NCBI RefSeq assembly: GCF_022760995.1
Contig: NZ_JAKWJO010000001.1
Location: 620,001 to 684,000 of the forward strand
DNA from: Dyella sedimenti
GTDB lineage: Bacteria; Pseudomonadota; Gammaproteobacteria; Xanthomonadales; Rhodanobacteraceae
DNA: 64,000 nt
Direction: 5' to 3'
Below are positions 28,011 through 37,377 of the stretch, in pieces. Position numbers and translations under genes: made by a program. Position 1 is the stretch's first letter, and each line of letters starts with the position of its first letter. The notes beneath the pieces are model-generated. The model had not been told where the DNA came from, made no database searches, and saw only the letters and a list, made by a program, of their open reading frames with translations.

Positions 28011-30116
28011 CTATAGATCCAGGTCCACCGGCTTGCGCCCGATCCGGTAGCGGGCGCTCATCGCCTGCACCGCGCGGTGGAAGTCGGCGGCGAAGCCGCG
28101 CATGTCGAACAATGTGCTGCGCGTGCGCTGCCGGGACAGGTGCTGGCGCAGCGTGGCGAGCGCCTCGCGGTCGTTGCCCAGCTGCGTGGCCATGGCCAGG
28201 AAGGCTTCCTCGTCCTCGCAGACCAGCTCGGGCAGGCCCAACTGGTGCAGCAGGCTGGTGGCGACGCGGCCGGCGAAGGTGGCGCCGGTGCAGGTGAGTA
28301 TCGGGCAGCCTGCCCACAGTGCGTCGGAGGCGGTGGTGTGTGCGTTGTAGGGCAAGGTGTCCAGGAACAGGTCAGCATGGACGTAGCGCGCCAGGTAGTC
28401 CGCGTGCGGCAGGCGCGGAAGGAACACCAGCCGTTCCGGCGCCACCCCGGCCGCGCCGGCGGCGGTGCGCAGGCGGTCGTCGGCTCCCTCGGGGCCGCTG
28501 AGCAGCCATAGCACGCTATCGGGCACCTGTTGCAGCACCAGCATCAGCCGCGCGAACGCGGCGGGATTGAGCTTGTAGCTGTTGTTGAAGCAGGCGAACA
28601 CCGTGCCCTGCCCGGGCAGCCCGCATTCGGCGCGCGAGGGCGGCGTGCCCACCGTGCGTGTGTTGTCGTTGGGCTGGTAGCAGCGCGGCAGGCGCATCAG
28701 CTTCTCGCTGACGTGGGCGCGCAAGGCGTCGGGCAGTACCTGCTTGTCGGCCAGCAGGTAGTCCATCCAGGGCGCGCCGGAACTGCCGGGATAGGCCAGC
28801 CAGTTCACTTGCACCGGCGCGGGGCGCAGCGCGAACAGCTCGGCGTTGTCGCGGCCGGAATAGCCGTTGAGGTCGAACAGGATCTCCACGCCGGTATCGT
28901 GGATGCGCTGCGCGACCTGGGCATGGTTCAGCGCGGAGACGTCGTGCAGCGTGGTGGCCGCCGCCAGCCGGCGGCGGATCGGGCCGCCGTCGTCCACGGT
29001 GGTGGCGAACAGGTGGATGTCCAGGTCCTCGTCGTCGGCCAGCGCCTCGAACAGGGCAACCACCAGCAGGCCGGTGGCATGCTCGTTGAAGCCGTCGGCG
29101 ACGAAGCCCACGCGCACGGGTGCGTCCGGCGCGGGCTTGGCATGGCTGAAAGCCAGCTGCTTGCGCAGCGGCGCGGTCTGCTGTTCGATCGCGGCGGCAT
29201 AGGTGGTGGCACAGCGCAGCTGCAGGGCGGCGTCCACGTCCTCGGCCAGCATCACGAAGGGGCTGACCATCGCCTCGCCGTCGCGGGCGGCCTGCTGGAA
29301 GCGGGCACTCAGGTCGTCCAGGTCGTGCCAGTCGCACAGCCGTCGGCGCAGGAACAGCAATTGCCCCAGCGCCGGGCCGTCGTCCGGATGGAGCCGCAGC
29401 GCCCGTTCGTAGGCTTCCGCGGCGGCACCGAGCCGGCCGGTGTCTTCCAGCGCCTGGCCGGCGGCGAACGGATACTGCGGGTTGCGTGGCGAGAGGCGCT
29501 CGGCCAGCAGCCAGGCTTCGGTCGCCTGGGCGGGCTGGCCCTGGCTCTGCAGGATGCGGCCGCGCAGCGCATGGGCGGCGTCGAAGCGGGGATGCAGTTG
29601 CAGCGCTTCGTCCGTGTGCAGACGCGCCTGGTCCAGGTGGCCCAGTTCCAGCTCGGCGGCGGCCAGGTTGAGGCGCAGGCCGGGGTGTTCCGGCGCGCCA
29701 TGGGTCGCCATCGCATAGGACTCGCGGGCGTGGTGGTAGCGGGCCGCCGCCATCAGCGCGTTGCCCAGGGTCAGCAGCACGGCGGGATTGCCCGGCGACA
29801 TGCGCAACGCGGCGCGCAGGCGCTCGATGGCGCCATCGGCATCGCCGCTGTTCAACTGCGCTGTGCCCAGGTTGCATTGCACCTCGATGCTCCGCGGGGC
29901 CAGCGTGGCGGCATGTTCCAGCGCCTGCAGCGCGTCGGCATGGCGCCGCAGTTGCATCAGCGCGATGCCATGCAGGCGGGCCAGTTCCGCATCGTCGGGA
30001 TAGTGGCCGCGCGCCTGCCGGGCGGACTGCTCGGCCTCGGCGAAGGCGCCGCGTTCGATCTGCTCGACGATCTGCTGCGTCAGAGCCTCGGAGGAGGGGG
30101 TGAAGAGGTCGGTCAT
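28011..30116 (-). CDS. TPR-containing SPINDLY-type glycosyltransferase (GT41)
   Basis: 701 residues. The first 270 or so are tetratricopeptide repeats (for example RLHGIALMQLRRHADALQAL, then NLGTAQLNSGDADGAIERL). The C-terminal half is a GT41 catalytic region: VRVGFVADGFNEHATGLLV, ILFDLNGYSGRDNAELFALR, PAPVQVNWLAYPGSSGAPWM, FACFNNSYKLNPAAF and LFLDTLPYNAHTTASDALW. Eukaryotic relatives add O-GlcNAc or O-fucose to proteins; bacterial ones often modify flagellins or adhesins. No acceptor gene lies beside it. Downstream of prfA on the same strand, with a 72-bp gap. Confidence 0.92.
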   Translation of the reverse strand: MTDLFTPSSEALTQQIVEQIERGAFAEAEQSARQARGHYPDDAELARLHGIALMQLRRHADALQALEHAATLAPRSIEVQCNLGTAQLNSGDADGAIERLRAALRMSPGNPAVLLTLGNALMAAARYHHARESYAMATHGAPEHPGLRLNLAAAELELGHLDQARLHTDEALQLHPRFDAAHALRGRILQSQGQPAQATEAWLLAERLSPRNPQYPFAAGQALEDTGRLGAAAEAYERALRLHPDDGPALGQLLFLRRRLCDWHDLDDLSARFQQAARDGEAMVSPFVMLAEDVDAALQLRCATTYAAAIEQQTAPLRKQLAFSHAKPAPDAPVRVGFVADGFNEHATGLLVVALFEALADDEDLDIHLFATTVDDGGPIRRRLAAATTLHDVSALNHAQVAQRIHDTGVEILFDLNGYSGRDNAELFALRPAPVQVNWLAYPGSSGAPWMDYLLADKQVLPDALRAHVSEKLMRLPRCYQPNDNTRTVGTPPSRAECGLPGQGTVFACFNNSYKLNPAAFARLMLVLQQVPDSVLWLLSGPEGADDRLRTAAGAAGVAPERLVFLPRLPHADYLARYVHADLFLDTLPYNAHTTASDALWAGCPILTCTGATFAGRVATSLLHQLGLPELVCEDEEAFLAMATQLGNDREALATLRQHLSRQRTRSTLFDMRGFAADFHRAVQAMSARYRIGRKPVDLDL

Positions 30117-30188
30117 TCGCCCAAACTAGCGCAGGGCGCGGTGGCTGCCAATCCACCGTCGGCCACTGGCGGTGCCGCCTGGCCGGGA

Positions 30189-31268
30189 TCAGCCCGCGGT
30201 GAGCGCCTTCAGTTCGTCGGCCTGGTTCTCGCGGGTCAGCGTATCGACCAGTTCGTCCAGGTCGCCCTGCAGCACTTCCGGCAGGCGATAGAGTGTGAGG
30301 TTGACGCGATGGTCGGTGATCCGGCCCTGCGGGAAGTTGTAGGTGCGGATGCGCTGGCTGCGGTCGCCGGAGCCCACCTGCAGGCGGCGCGACTCGGCCT
30401 GCGCGGCGGCCTGCCGGCTGCGCTCGTCGTCGAGCAGGCGCGCCTTGAGCAGGCTCAGCGCGCGGGCGCGGTTCTTGTGCTGGCTGCGCTCGTCCTGGCA
30501 CTCGACCACGATGCCGGTGGGCAGGTGGGTGATGCGGATGGCCGAATCGGTCTTGTTGACGTGCTGGCCGCCCGCGCCCGAAGCGCGGAACGTGTCGGTC
30601 TTGAGGTCGGCCGGGTTGATCTCGATATCGTCGATCTCGTCCATCTCGGGCAGGATCGCTACGGTGGCGGCCGAGGTGTGGATGCGGCCCTGCGATTCGG
30701 TCTCCGGCACACGCTGCACGCGGTGCGTGCCGGACTCGAACTTCAGCCGCGAATACGCGCCCTTGCCCTCGATGCGCGCCACGATCTCCTTGTAGCCGCC
30801 ATGCTCGCCCGGGTTCTCGCTGAGCACCTCGACATGCCAGCGGCGGCGCTCGGCGTAACGCGCATACATGCGGAACAGGTCGCCGGCGAAGATCGCCGCC
30901 TCGTCGCCGCCGGTGCCGGCACGCACCTCCAGGAACAGATTGGCTTCGTCGCGCGGATCCTTGGGCAGCAGCAGGATCTGCAGTTCCTCGTCCAGCCCGG
31001 CCAGGCGCTGTTCCAGCCGGCCGACGTCGTCGCGGGCCATCTCGCGCAGCTCCGGGTCGTCCAGCATCGCGCGCGTGTCGGCCAGCTCGCGTTCGGCCTG
31101 GTCGCGTTCGCGCAGCGCGGCGGTCACCGGCTCCAGCTGCGCGTATTCGCGCGACAGCTCGCGGAAGCGCGCGTTGTCGGCCAGCACGTCGGGCTGGGCC
31201 AGCAGCAGGCCGAGCTCCTCATGGCGTTCGGCGAGGGATTCGAGCTTGCGGCGGATGGATGGCGTCAT
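30189..31268 (-). CDS. prfA: Peptide chain release factor 1
   Basis: 359 residues. Terminates translation at UAA and UAG. The catalytic GGQ is at 233-235 in [13 protein letters not shown], and the codon-recognition tripeptide is P-E-T (188-190, [16 protein letters not shown]), where E. coli has P-A-T; the middle position varies in the family. Same strand and downstream of hemA with a 113-bp gap, the usual hemA-prfA order; the usual follower prmC is not present here. Confidence 0.97.
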   Translation of the reverse strand: MTPSIRRKLESLAERHEELGLLLAQPDVLADNARFRELSREYAQLEPVTAALRERDQAERELADTRAMLDDPELREMARDDVGRLEQRLAGLDEELQILLLPKDPRDEANLFLEVRAGTGGDEAAIFAGDLFRMYARYAERRRWHVEVLSENPGEHGGYKEIVARIEGKGAYSRLKFESGTHRVQRVPETESQGRIHTSAATVAILPEMDEIDDIEINPADLKTDTFRASGAGGQHVNKTDSAIRITHLPTGIVVECQDERSQHKNRARALSLLKARLLDDERSRQAAAQAESRRLQVGSGDRSQRIRTYNFPQGRITDHRVNLTLYRLPEVLQGDLDELVDTLTRENQADELKALTAG

Positions 31269-31381
31269 GTGAGGGGCGAGAGAGTCTGGTGGCGATGGCG
31301 CAAGCCCGTGCGCCTGCTTGAGGGGCGCAAGGTTAGCGCACGACGGTGTGGGGCACGAGCGAGGCGGAACGGGCGCCCTCG

Positions 31382-32653
31382 CTACTCGTCCCTCTCCCCT
31401 TGCTCGACGATGCCGTAGAGGCGGCCGGCCGCATGCAGCAGGTCCATGTCGCCGCTCAGCGCGGCCTCGCGCAGGCGGGCGCTGGGATGGTGCAGCAGCT
31501 TGTTGGTCAGCGTGTTGGCGAGGAAGGCCAGCGCCTCGTCCGGCGACTTGCCGCGGGCGAGCATGGCGCGCGCCTTGACCAGCACTTCGTCGCGGTAAAG
31601 CTCGGCGTGCTGGCGCAGGTCGATGGCGGGATTGCGCAGGGTGAGCGCGCGGCGCCAGGCCATGTAGCGCTCCACCTGCAGGTCGATGATGGCGTCGGCC
31701 TCGCGGGCGGCGGCCTCGCGCGAGCGGCGGTTGTCGTCGATCACCTGGCGCAGGTCGTCGATGCCGTAGAGGAACACATCGCCCAACTCACTCACCGACG
31801 GCTCGATGTCGCGCGGCACGGCGATGTCCACCATGAACATCGGCTTGCGCCGGCGCGTGGCGATGGCCTTCTCCACCATCGCATGGGTGACCACCGGCTG
31901 GCGCGCCGCGGTGGAGCTGATCACGATGTCGGCATCGGCCAGGTGCTGCGGCAGGTCGGCCAGGGCAATGGCGTAGCCGCCATGGCGGCTGGCCAGTTCC
32001 TGGGCGTTCTCCAGGGTGCGGTTGGCCACGATCAGCCGGCGCACCTGCTTGTCCACCAGGTGGCGCGCCGCCAGCTCGATGGTGTCACCCGCGCCGATCA
32101 GCAGCACGCAGGCCTGGCGCAGGTCGGCGAACACCTGCTCGGCCAGGCGCACCGCGGTAAAGGCCACCGATACGGTATGCGCGCCGATGCGAGTGTCCGT
32201 GCGCACCCGCTTGGCCACCGCGAAGGTGTGCTGCAGCAGGCGCTCCATAGGGGCTCGCAGGGCCTGGGCGTCGCGCGCGGCCTGGTAGGCGTCCTTCACC
32301 TGGCCGAGGATCTGCGGCTCGCCCAGCACCATCGAGTCCAGCCCGGTGGCGACGCGGAACATGTGGCGCACGGCGGCGTCTTCATCGTGCCGATACAGGA
32401 ACTCGTCCAGCCTGCCGGCAGTCAACTGGTGGTGGCGGCTCAGCCATAGTTGCGGGATTTCCTCGGCGCCCGCCGCGACGCTCACGTAGAGTTCGGTGCG
32501 GTTGCAGGTGGAGAGGATCAACGCCTCCTCCACGCCCGGCTCGCGGGTGAGCGCCTGCAGGGCGGTGCCGGTGGAATCCGTATCGAACGCCACTTGCTCG
32601 CGCAGGCTGACCGGCGCGGTGAGGTGATTGAGCCCTAGGGCGATCAGCGTCAT
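31382..32653 (-). CDS. hemA: Glutamyl-tRNA reductase
   Basis: 423 residues. Converts glutamyl-tRNA to glutamate-1-semialdehyde, the first step of C5 tetrapyrrole synthesis. The nucleophilic Cys50 is in [11 protein letters not shown]; the NADPH domain has [17 protein letters not shown]; the dimerisation helices are at the C-terminus. Full length. Divergent from the lipoprotein-lolB operon across 110 bp, a conserved arrangement in gammaproteobacteria. Confidence 0.97.
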   Translation of the reverse strand: MTLIALGLNHLTAPVSLREQVAFDTDSTGTALQALTREPGVEEALILSTCNRTELYVSVAAGAEEIPQLWLSRHHQLTAGRLDEFLYRHDEDAAVRHMFRVATGLDSMVLGEPQILGQVKDAYQAARDAQALRAPMERLLQHTFAVAKRVRTDTRIGAHTVSVAFTAVRLAEQVFADLRQACVLLIGAGDTIELAARHLVDKQVRRLIVANRTLENAQELASRHGGYAIALADLPQHLADADIVISSTAARQPVVTHAMVEKAIATRRRKPMFMVDIAVPRDIEPSVSELGDVFLYGIDDLRQVIDDNRRSREAAAREADAIIDLQVERYMAWRRALTLRNPAIDLRQHAELYRDEVLVKARAMLARGKSPDEALAFLANTLTNKLLHHPSARLREAALSGDMDLLHAAGRLYGIVEQGERDE

Positions 32654-32763
32654 GGTTTGGAGCGATCCGGGGCGGGATACATCCGGCGGCGTAAACTAGG
32701 CTTTGGCGACGGTCGTTCTACAGTGTGGCAACGGCCGTGACGGACGGATGAGCGGAGAATAGT

Positions 32764-34500
32764 GTGCTGAGCAGGTGGTTCAAGTTCAAGCAACTGCGGC
32801 ATTTTGCGATCAGCGGGGCCGTGGTGCTGGCCGTGGCCGGGTGCGCCTCCATGCCGGGCGGGTCGGGCCGTTCCTCGTCCTCCGGCCAGCCGCTGGGGCA
32901 CCTGGTGGTGGCGACGCCGGACGAGGACCACGACCTGATGGCCCAGTTGCTGACAGGCGAGATGGCGCTTACCCGCACCGACCTCAAGGCCGCTTCCGCG
33001 GCGTATGGCCGGGCCGCGGTGCTGTCGGACGACCCCAAGGTGGCCGAGCAGGCCGCCGCCCTGGCCATTGCCGTGCGCGATACCGGCGCCGCCCAGGCGG
33101 CCATCACCCGCTGGCAGGCACTGGGCGGCAAGCCGGCCCCGCTGGCCCAGGCACGCGCCCAACTGGCGCTGGGCCAGGGCGATACCGATGAGGCCCTGCG
33201 CCAGCTCCAGATCCTGGTGGGTACCGGCGATCCGGATGCCTGGCGCCAGTTCGGCCGGGTGCTGGTGGGCAGCCGCGACGCCGCCCAGGCCGCACGGCTG
33301 CTGGAGGCCGTGGCCACGCCGCAGCGCCTGCCCGCCGACCCGCAGGCCTGGATGGCGATGAGCGAGCTGGGCGACAAACTCGGCCGCCATGCCTACGCCC
33401 GGCAGATCGCCGAGGCGGCGGTCAAGCGTTTCGGCACGGCCGAGACCTATGCCTGGCTGGGGCAGATGAAGTATCACGACGGCGACAAGGCCGGGGCCAA
33501 GGCCCTGTTCGACAAGGCCATGGCCAAGGACCCGAAGAATCCGCACCTGCGCCTGGCCTACGCCACCCTGCTCGGCCAGGGCGGCGACTACGCCGAGGCG
33601 GCGCGCCTGCTGGACAGCGGCCCGCAGGACTCCGACACCTACGCCATGCGCGCCGCGCTGGCCGCCCGCGCCAACGACACCAAGACCATCGGCCGCCTCT
33701 ATAGCCAGCTGCAGCGCTCGCCGGACGACGTGCGCCAGGGCAGCGCCTACCTGCTGGGGCAACTGGCCGAGATGCTGGACAAGAAGGAAGAAGCGCTGAA
33801 GTGGTACGACCAGGTGGCGGACGACGACGACCACGCCTTCGACGCCGACCTGCGCAGCGCCGTGCTGCTGCAGGACCTGGGCCGTAGCGCCGAGGCCCAC
33901 GAGCAACTGGCCCAGATGCAGACCGACTACCTCGACCAGCCGGCCCAGCTGCGGCGCGCCTATGAGGTGGACGCCGAGCTGTACATGAACGAGCAGCAGT
34001 ACGCCCAGGCCGAGCGTGCCTTCACCCGCGCGCTGCAGGTGGCGCCGGACGATCCGGCCCTGCTGTATGGCCGTGGCCTGGCCTACGCCGAGGCAGGCCA
34101 GACCGACCAGGCGGTCAACGATTTCCACCGCCTGCTGGAGCTCAAGCCCGACGATACCGACGCCAGCAATGCGCTCGGCTACACGCTCGCCGACGCCAAT
34201 CGCGACCTGCCGGAGGCGGAGCGGCTGATCCAGGCGGCCCGCGCCGCGCGCCCGGACGACCCTGCCATCCAGGATTCCTGGGGCTGGCTGCAGTACCGCC
34301 TGGGCCACCTGGACCAGGCCGAGAAAGCCCTGCGCGGCGCCTGGACGGCGCACAAGGACGCGGACGTCGGCGTACACCTGGGCGAAGTCTTGTGGAAGCA
34401 GGGGCGCCAGGAAGACGCGCGGCGCGTTTTCGACGAAGTGCGTAAGATCGACCCGCAGAGCAGCAGCCTCCACGACACCCTCAAGCGCCTCAATCCATGA
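32764..34500 (+). CDS. TPR-repeat lipoprotein
   Basis: 578 residues. It starts at GTG 32764 with GGAGA 5 bases upstream. Signal sequence and lipobox LAVAGC place the lipid on Cys27. The rest is helical tetratricopeptide repeats from residue 60 to the end (for example NEQQYAQAERAFTRALQVAP, then YGRGLAYAEAGQTDQAVNDF). It probably scaffolds envelope proteins. Its stop overlaps the lolB start by 4 bp (ATGA), tying it to outer-membrane lipoprotein sorting. Confidence 0.9.
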   Translation: MLSRWFKFKQLRHFAISGAVVLAVAGCASMPGGSGRSSSSGQPLGHLVVATPDEDHDLMAQLLTGEMALTRTDLKAASAAYGRAAVLSDDPKVAEQAAALAIAVRDTGAAQAAITRWQALGGKPAPLAQARAQLALGQGDTDEALRQLQILVGTGDPDAWRQFGRVLVGSRDAAQAARLLEAVATPQRLPADPQAWMAMSELGDKLGRHAYARQIAEAAVKRFGTAETYAWLGQMKYHDGDKAGAKALFDKAMAKDPKNPHLRLAYATLLGQGGDYAEAARLLDSGPQDSDTYAMRAALAARANDTKTIGRLYSQLQRSPDDVRQGSAYLLGQLAEMLDKKEEALKWYDQVADDDDHAFDADLRSAVLLQDLGRSAEAHEQLAQMQTDYLDQPAQLRRAYEVDAELYMNEQQYAQAERAFTRALQVAPDDPALLYGRGLAYAEAGQTDQAVNDFHRLLELKPDDTDASNALGYTLADANRDLPEAERLIQAARAARPDDPAIQDSWGWLQYRLGHLDQAEKALRGAWTAHKDADVGVHLGEVLWKQGRQEDARRVFDEVRKIDPQSSSLHDTLKRLNP

Positions 34501-35126
34501 AGCATCCCCATCGTTTCCTCGCCGCGGCAGCCTTGCTGCTGCTTGCCGCCTGCGCCCACAAGGAGGCGGTGAAGCCGCAGCCCAAGGCGGATTTCGCCAT
34601 GCTGCTCGACGAGCAGCGCGCCCGCGAACACCTGTTGGCCCGCACCGACCACTGGGTGCTGCAAGGCAAGATCGGCGTTTCCGGCGTGGTCAACGGCAAG
34701 AAGGACGGCGGCAGCGGCACGCTCACCTGGACCCAGAACGGCGACAGCTACGAATTCGTGGTGCATGGCCCGGTGGGCAGCAAGAGCTTCCGCCTCAGCG
34801 TGACGCCGGACGGTGCGGTGCTCGAGGGCCTGGAAGGCGGTCCGCAGCGCGATCCCAACCCCGAGCTATTGGTGCAGAACGCGTTGGGCTGGCATGTGCC
34901 GCTGCGCGACCTGCGCGCCTGGGTGCTGGGCACGCGCGCGGACAGCGGTCCGGCGGAACTGAAGTTCGGCGACGACGGCCTGCCCTCGACATTGGCCCAG
35001 GATGGCTGGAGCGTGGCCTACCCGGCGTGGGACACCACGCGCGAGCCGGCCGTGCCGTCCAAGGTCTTCGCGGACAATCCGCCGTACACGGTGCGCCTGT
35101 CGGTGGAGTCCTGGCACTTTCAGTAA
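34497..35126 (+). CDS. lolB: Outer-membrane lipoprotein receptor LolB
   Basis: 209 residues. It accepts lipoproteins from LolA and inserts them into the outer membrane. Signal peptide with lipobox LLAAC (Cys19). The beta-cup region contains WVLQGKIGVSGVVNGKKDGG, SGTLTWTQNGDSYEFVVHGP and the closing QDGWSVAYPAW. Translationally coupled to the TPR lipoprotein. In most relatives ispE follows directly; here an opposite-strand gene lies between. Confidence 0.93.
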   Translation: MKHPHRFLAAAALLLLAACAHKEAVKPQPKADFAMLLDEQRAREHLLARTDHWVLQGKIGVSGVVNGKKDGGSGTLTWTQNGDSYEFVVHGPVGSKSFRLSVTPDGAVLEGLEGGPQRDPNPELLVQNALGWHVPLRDLRAWVLGTRADSGPAELKFGDDGLPSTLAQDGWSVAYPAWDTTREPAVPSKVFADNPPYTVRLSVESWHFQ

Positions 35127-35133
35127 AGGGCGC

Positions 35134-35664
35134 TCACCAGCGGCCAGGCCCGCCTTGCCTGAAGGCGCCGCCGGCCATCCGGGAAACCAGCGAAGGCAGG
35201 TCGGGCACCCTTCCGCCATCCACGCCGCCCCAGCTCAGCGTGGCCTTGCCTGCCGCCGACAGGTCGAACACGACCACGGCCTGGGTGGCCGCGATTCCCC
35301 CAAGCTCGTAGTAGACGAGGCATCGGTCGCGGGACAGGCCGCCGAAGATCAGCCGCCGCCAGGGCAGCGGCTGGCCCGGCCCGATGGCGTCCGTCGCCTG
35401 GTAGGGCTGACCGGGGTTCGCCAAGGCAAAAGCGGCCTCATGGGTGAGCTTGGCGAATGCCTCCCTGCACGAAGCGGGCAGGGCCTCGACCTTGCCTATC
35501 TCGACCAGGGAGCCGCTGGTCAGCTTGTCGATCTCGCGCTGTGGCGGCTTCGTCGAGTCGGCGAAGGATGGCTCCACGCGGGCTTGGGCTTCGGACGCGC
35601 CGTGGCCTTGGGCGTACGAGGGGGCGGCGAGTGCCATGCCGCACAGGAGAAGGGCCACGCGCAT
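35134..35664 (-). CDS. Hypothetical exported protein, inserted between lolB and ispE
   Basis: 176 residues. Signal peptide MRVALLLCGMALAAPSYAQG. The mature part has two Cys (PASCREAF and SRDRCLVYYE), which could form a disulfide, and a recognisable order of strands (CLVYYELGG, AVVVFDLSAAGKATLSWGG). I do not recognise the family. The ATG at 35664 has AAGGA upstream. It lies opposite to both neighbours and starts 7 bp from the lolB stop on the other strand, breaking the common lolB-ispE adjacency. Confidence 0.72.
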   Translation of the reverse strand: MRVALLLCGMALAAPSYAQGHGASEAQARVEPSFADSTKPPQREIDKLTSGSLVEIGKVEALPASCREAFAKLTHEAAFALANPGQPYQATDAIGPGQPLPWRRLIFGGLSRDRCLVYYELGGIAATQAVVVFDLSAAGKATLSWGGVDGGRVPDLPSLVSRMAGGAFRQGGPGRW

Positions 35665-35856
35665 GCTGATGTCCTTGGGAATAGCCAGGATCGACGATGA
35701 CATGATTCGCCGATTCGGCCGGCGCGGCGCGATGCCGCGACTGGTTTATGCTGATGGGCGATCTTTGGTTCGTGTGGCATGGACAGGCATGCCGGCCTTG
35801 CCTGGGCCGCGTCCGTCGCCGTGTATGAAAACAAGAAAGCAGGTAACGGAATACGC

Positions 35857-37251
35857 ATGAGCTTCCATATCGAACGCGCCCGCCTGGACCAGACCGAGGC
35901 CCTGTGCGCCATCGAGCGCGCCGCGATGACGCTGTTCCGTGGCCATCGCGCCTGGGATGCCTATCGGCGCGTCTCGGTGCCGCCCGAGGTGCTGCGCGAG
36001 GCGATCGCCCGCGGGCTGGTCTGGGTGGCGGTGATCGGTTCCGGTGAACCGGTCGGCTTCGTCTGGCTGGATGCGGAGGCGGGCGGCGAGGTGATCGGCC
36101 TGGCCGAGATGGACGTGCTGCCCTCGCACGGCCAGCGCGGCATCGGCGCGGCCCTGCTGGAACATGCCTGCGGCTGGGCGCGCATGGCCGGCTACCACCG
36201 GGTGGACCTGGGCACCCTGGCCGACGTGCCGTGGAACGCGCCGTTCTATGCCCGCCATGGGTTCGTGACGGTGGACAAAAGCCGCCCGGAGTTCGCCTTC
36301 TACCGCGAGCGCGACCGCGAGAACGGCTTTCCCGACGACCTGCGCGTGTTCATGAGCCGCCCGTTGGCGCCGCCCGATCCCGCCGACTGGACCGTGTGGC
36401 CGGCCCCGGCCAAGCTGAACCTGTTCCTGCGCATCACCGGCCGGCGCCCCGACGGCTACCACGACCTGCAGACGGTATTCCGCCTGCTGGACTGGGGCGA
36501 CGAGATCCGCCTGCGGCCCCGCCGCGACGGCCAGGTCCACCGCCTCACCGACGTGCCGGGCGTGCCCACCGACAGCGACCTAGTGGTGCGCGCCGCCCGC
36601 CTGCTGCAGCCCTATGCGCCGGCCGGCGCCGGGGCGGACATCGAGGTGGACAAGCGCATCCCGATGGGTGGCGGCCTGGGCGGCGGCAGCTCGGACGCGG
36701 CCACTGTGCTGGTGGCGCTGAACCGGCTGTGGGGTGCCGGCCTGGGCGAGGACGCCCTGGCCGAGCTGGGCCGCCAGCTGGGTGCCGACGTACCGGTGTT
36801 CGTGCGCGGCCGTTCAGCCTGGGCCGAGGGCGTGGGCGAGAAACTCACGCCCATGGCCCTGCCGCCGCGCTGGTACGTGGTGCTGGACCCCCACGAACAC
36901 GTGCCCACCGCAGCGCTTTTTCAAGCGCCTGAATTGACACGAAATGCTCCGCCCGCCACAATTTCATCCTTTGCATCGGGCGAAACGGTCGAGAACGCGT
37001 TCGCGCCCGTGGTGCGCGCGCGTCACCCGCGCGTCGCCGCGGCGTTGGACTGGCTCGACGGTTTCGGCCGGGCAAGGCTTTCCGGCAGCGGTGCGTGTGT
37101 GTTCCTGGAGACGGAATCCCCGGAGCGCGCCGAGGCCATTGCGGAGCGTTGTCCCGCCAGTTTCACGGCCCACGTGGCCAGGGGCGAGGACGTCTCTCCG
37201 CTGCTCGTCGCCCTGGCGCGCCATCGCGGTGCCGACGGGGCGGCAGGCTAG
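35857..37251 (+). CDS. ispE: Fusion of GNAT acetyltransferase and 4-diphosphocytidyl-2-C-methyl-D-erythritol kinase
   Basis: 464 residues in one frame. Residues 1-170 are a GNAT acetyltransferase (GLAEMDVLPSHGQRGIGAAL, NAPFYARHGFVTVD, ending DLRVFMSRPL). Residues 176-464 are complete IspE: PAPAKLNLFLRITGRRPDGY with the catalytic Lys186, the ATP loop GGGLGGGSSDAA (271-282), and GADVPVFV with the catalytic Asp311. IspE phosphorylates CDP-methylerythritol in the non-mevalonate isoprenoid pathway. An in-frame ATG at 36352 could start a separate 299-residue IspE, but it has no ribosome-binding site. Followed after 17 bp by tRNA-Gln. Confidence 0.93.
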   Translation: MSFHIERARLDQTEALCAIERAAMTLFRGHRAWDAYRRVSVPPEVLREAIARGLVWVAVIGSGEPVGFVWLDAEAGGEVIGLAEMDVLPSHGQRGIGAALLEHACGWARMAGYHRVDLGTLADVPWNAPFYARHGFVTVDKSRPEFAFYRERDRENGFPDDLRVFMSRPLAPPDPADWTVWPAPAKLNLFLRITGRRPDGYHDLQTVFRLLDWGDEIRLRPRRDGQVHRLTDVPGVPTDSDLVVRAARLLQPYAPAGAGADIEVDKRIPMGGGLGGGSSDAATVLVALNRLWGAGLGEDALAELGRQLGADVPVFVRGRSAWAEGVGEKLTPMALPPRWYVVLDPHEHVPTAALFQAPELTRNAPPATISSFASGETVENAFAPVVRARHPRVAAALDWLDGFGRARLSGSGACVFLETESPERAEAIAERCPASFTAHVARGEDVSPLLVALARHRGADGAAG

Positions 37252-37268
37252 GAAATTCCAGTTGATAC

Positions 37269-37345
37269 TGGGGCGTCGCCAAGCTGGTTAAGGCACGGGA
37301 TTTTGATTCCCGCATGCGCAGGTTCGAATCCTGCCGCCCCAGCCA
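37269..37345 (+). tRNA. tRNA-Gln (anticodon TTG)
   Basis: Acceptor TGGGGCG (37269-37275) pairs with CGCCCCA (37335-37341); discriminator G; CCA encoded (37343-37345). Anticodon loop TTTTGAT with TTG at 37303-37305; T arm GGTTCGAATCC. It lies between ispE and prs, as in many gammaproteobacteria. Confidence 0.98.
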
Positions 37346-37377
37346 TTCCACACATGGCTCATCAGGTCCACAAAAAC

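Noticed and set aside
35857..37251. Frameshift or assembly error joining GNAT and ispE
   Set aside because: The two domains are in the same frame with a natural linker and no indel is needed; a missed stop codon cannot be excluded but nothing in the sequence points to it.
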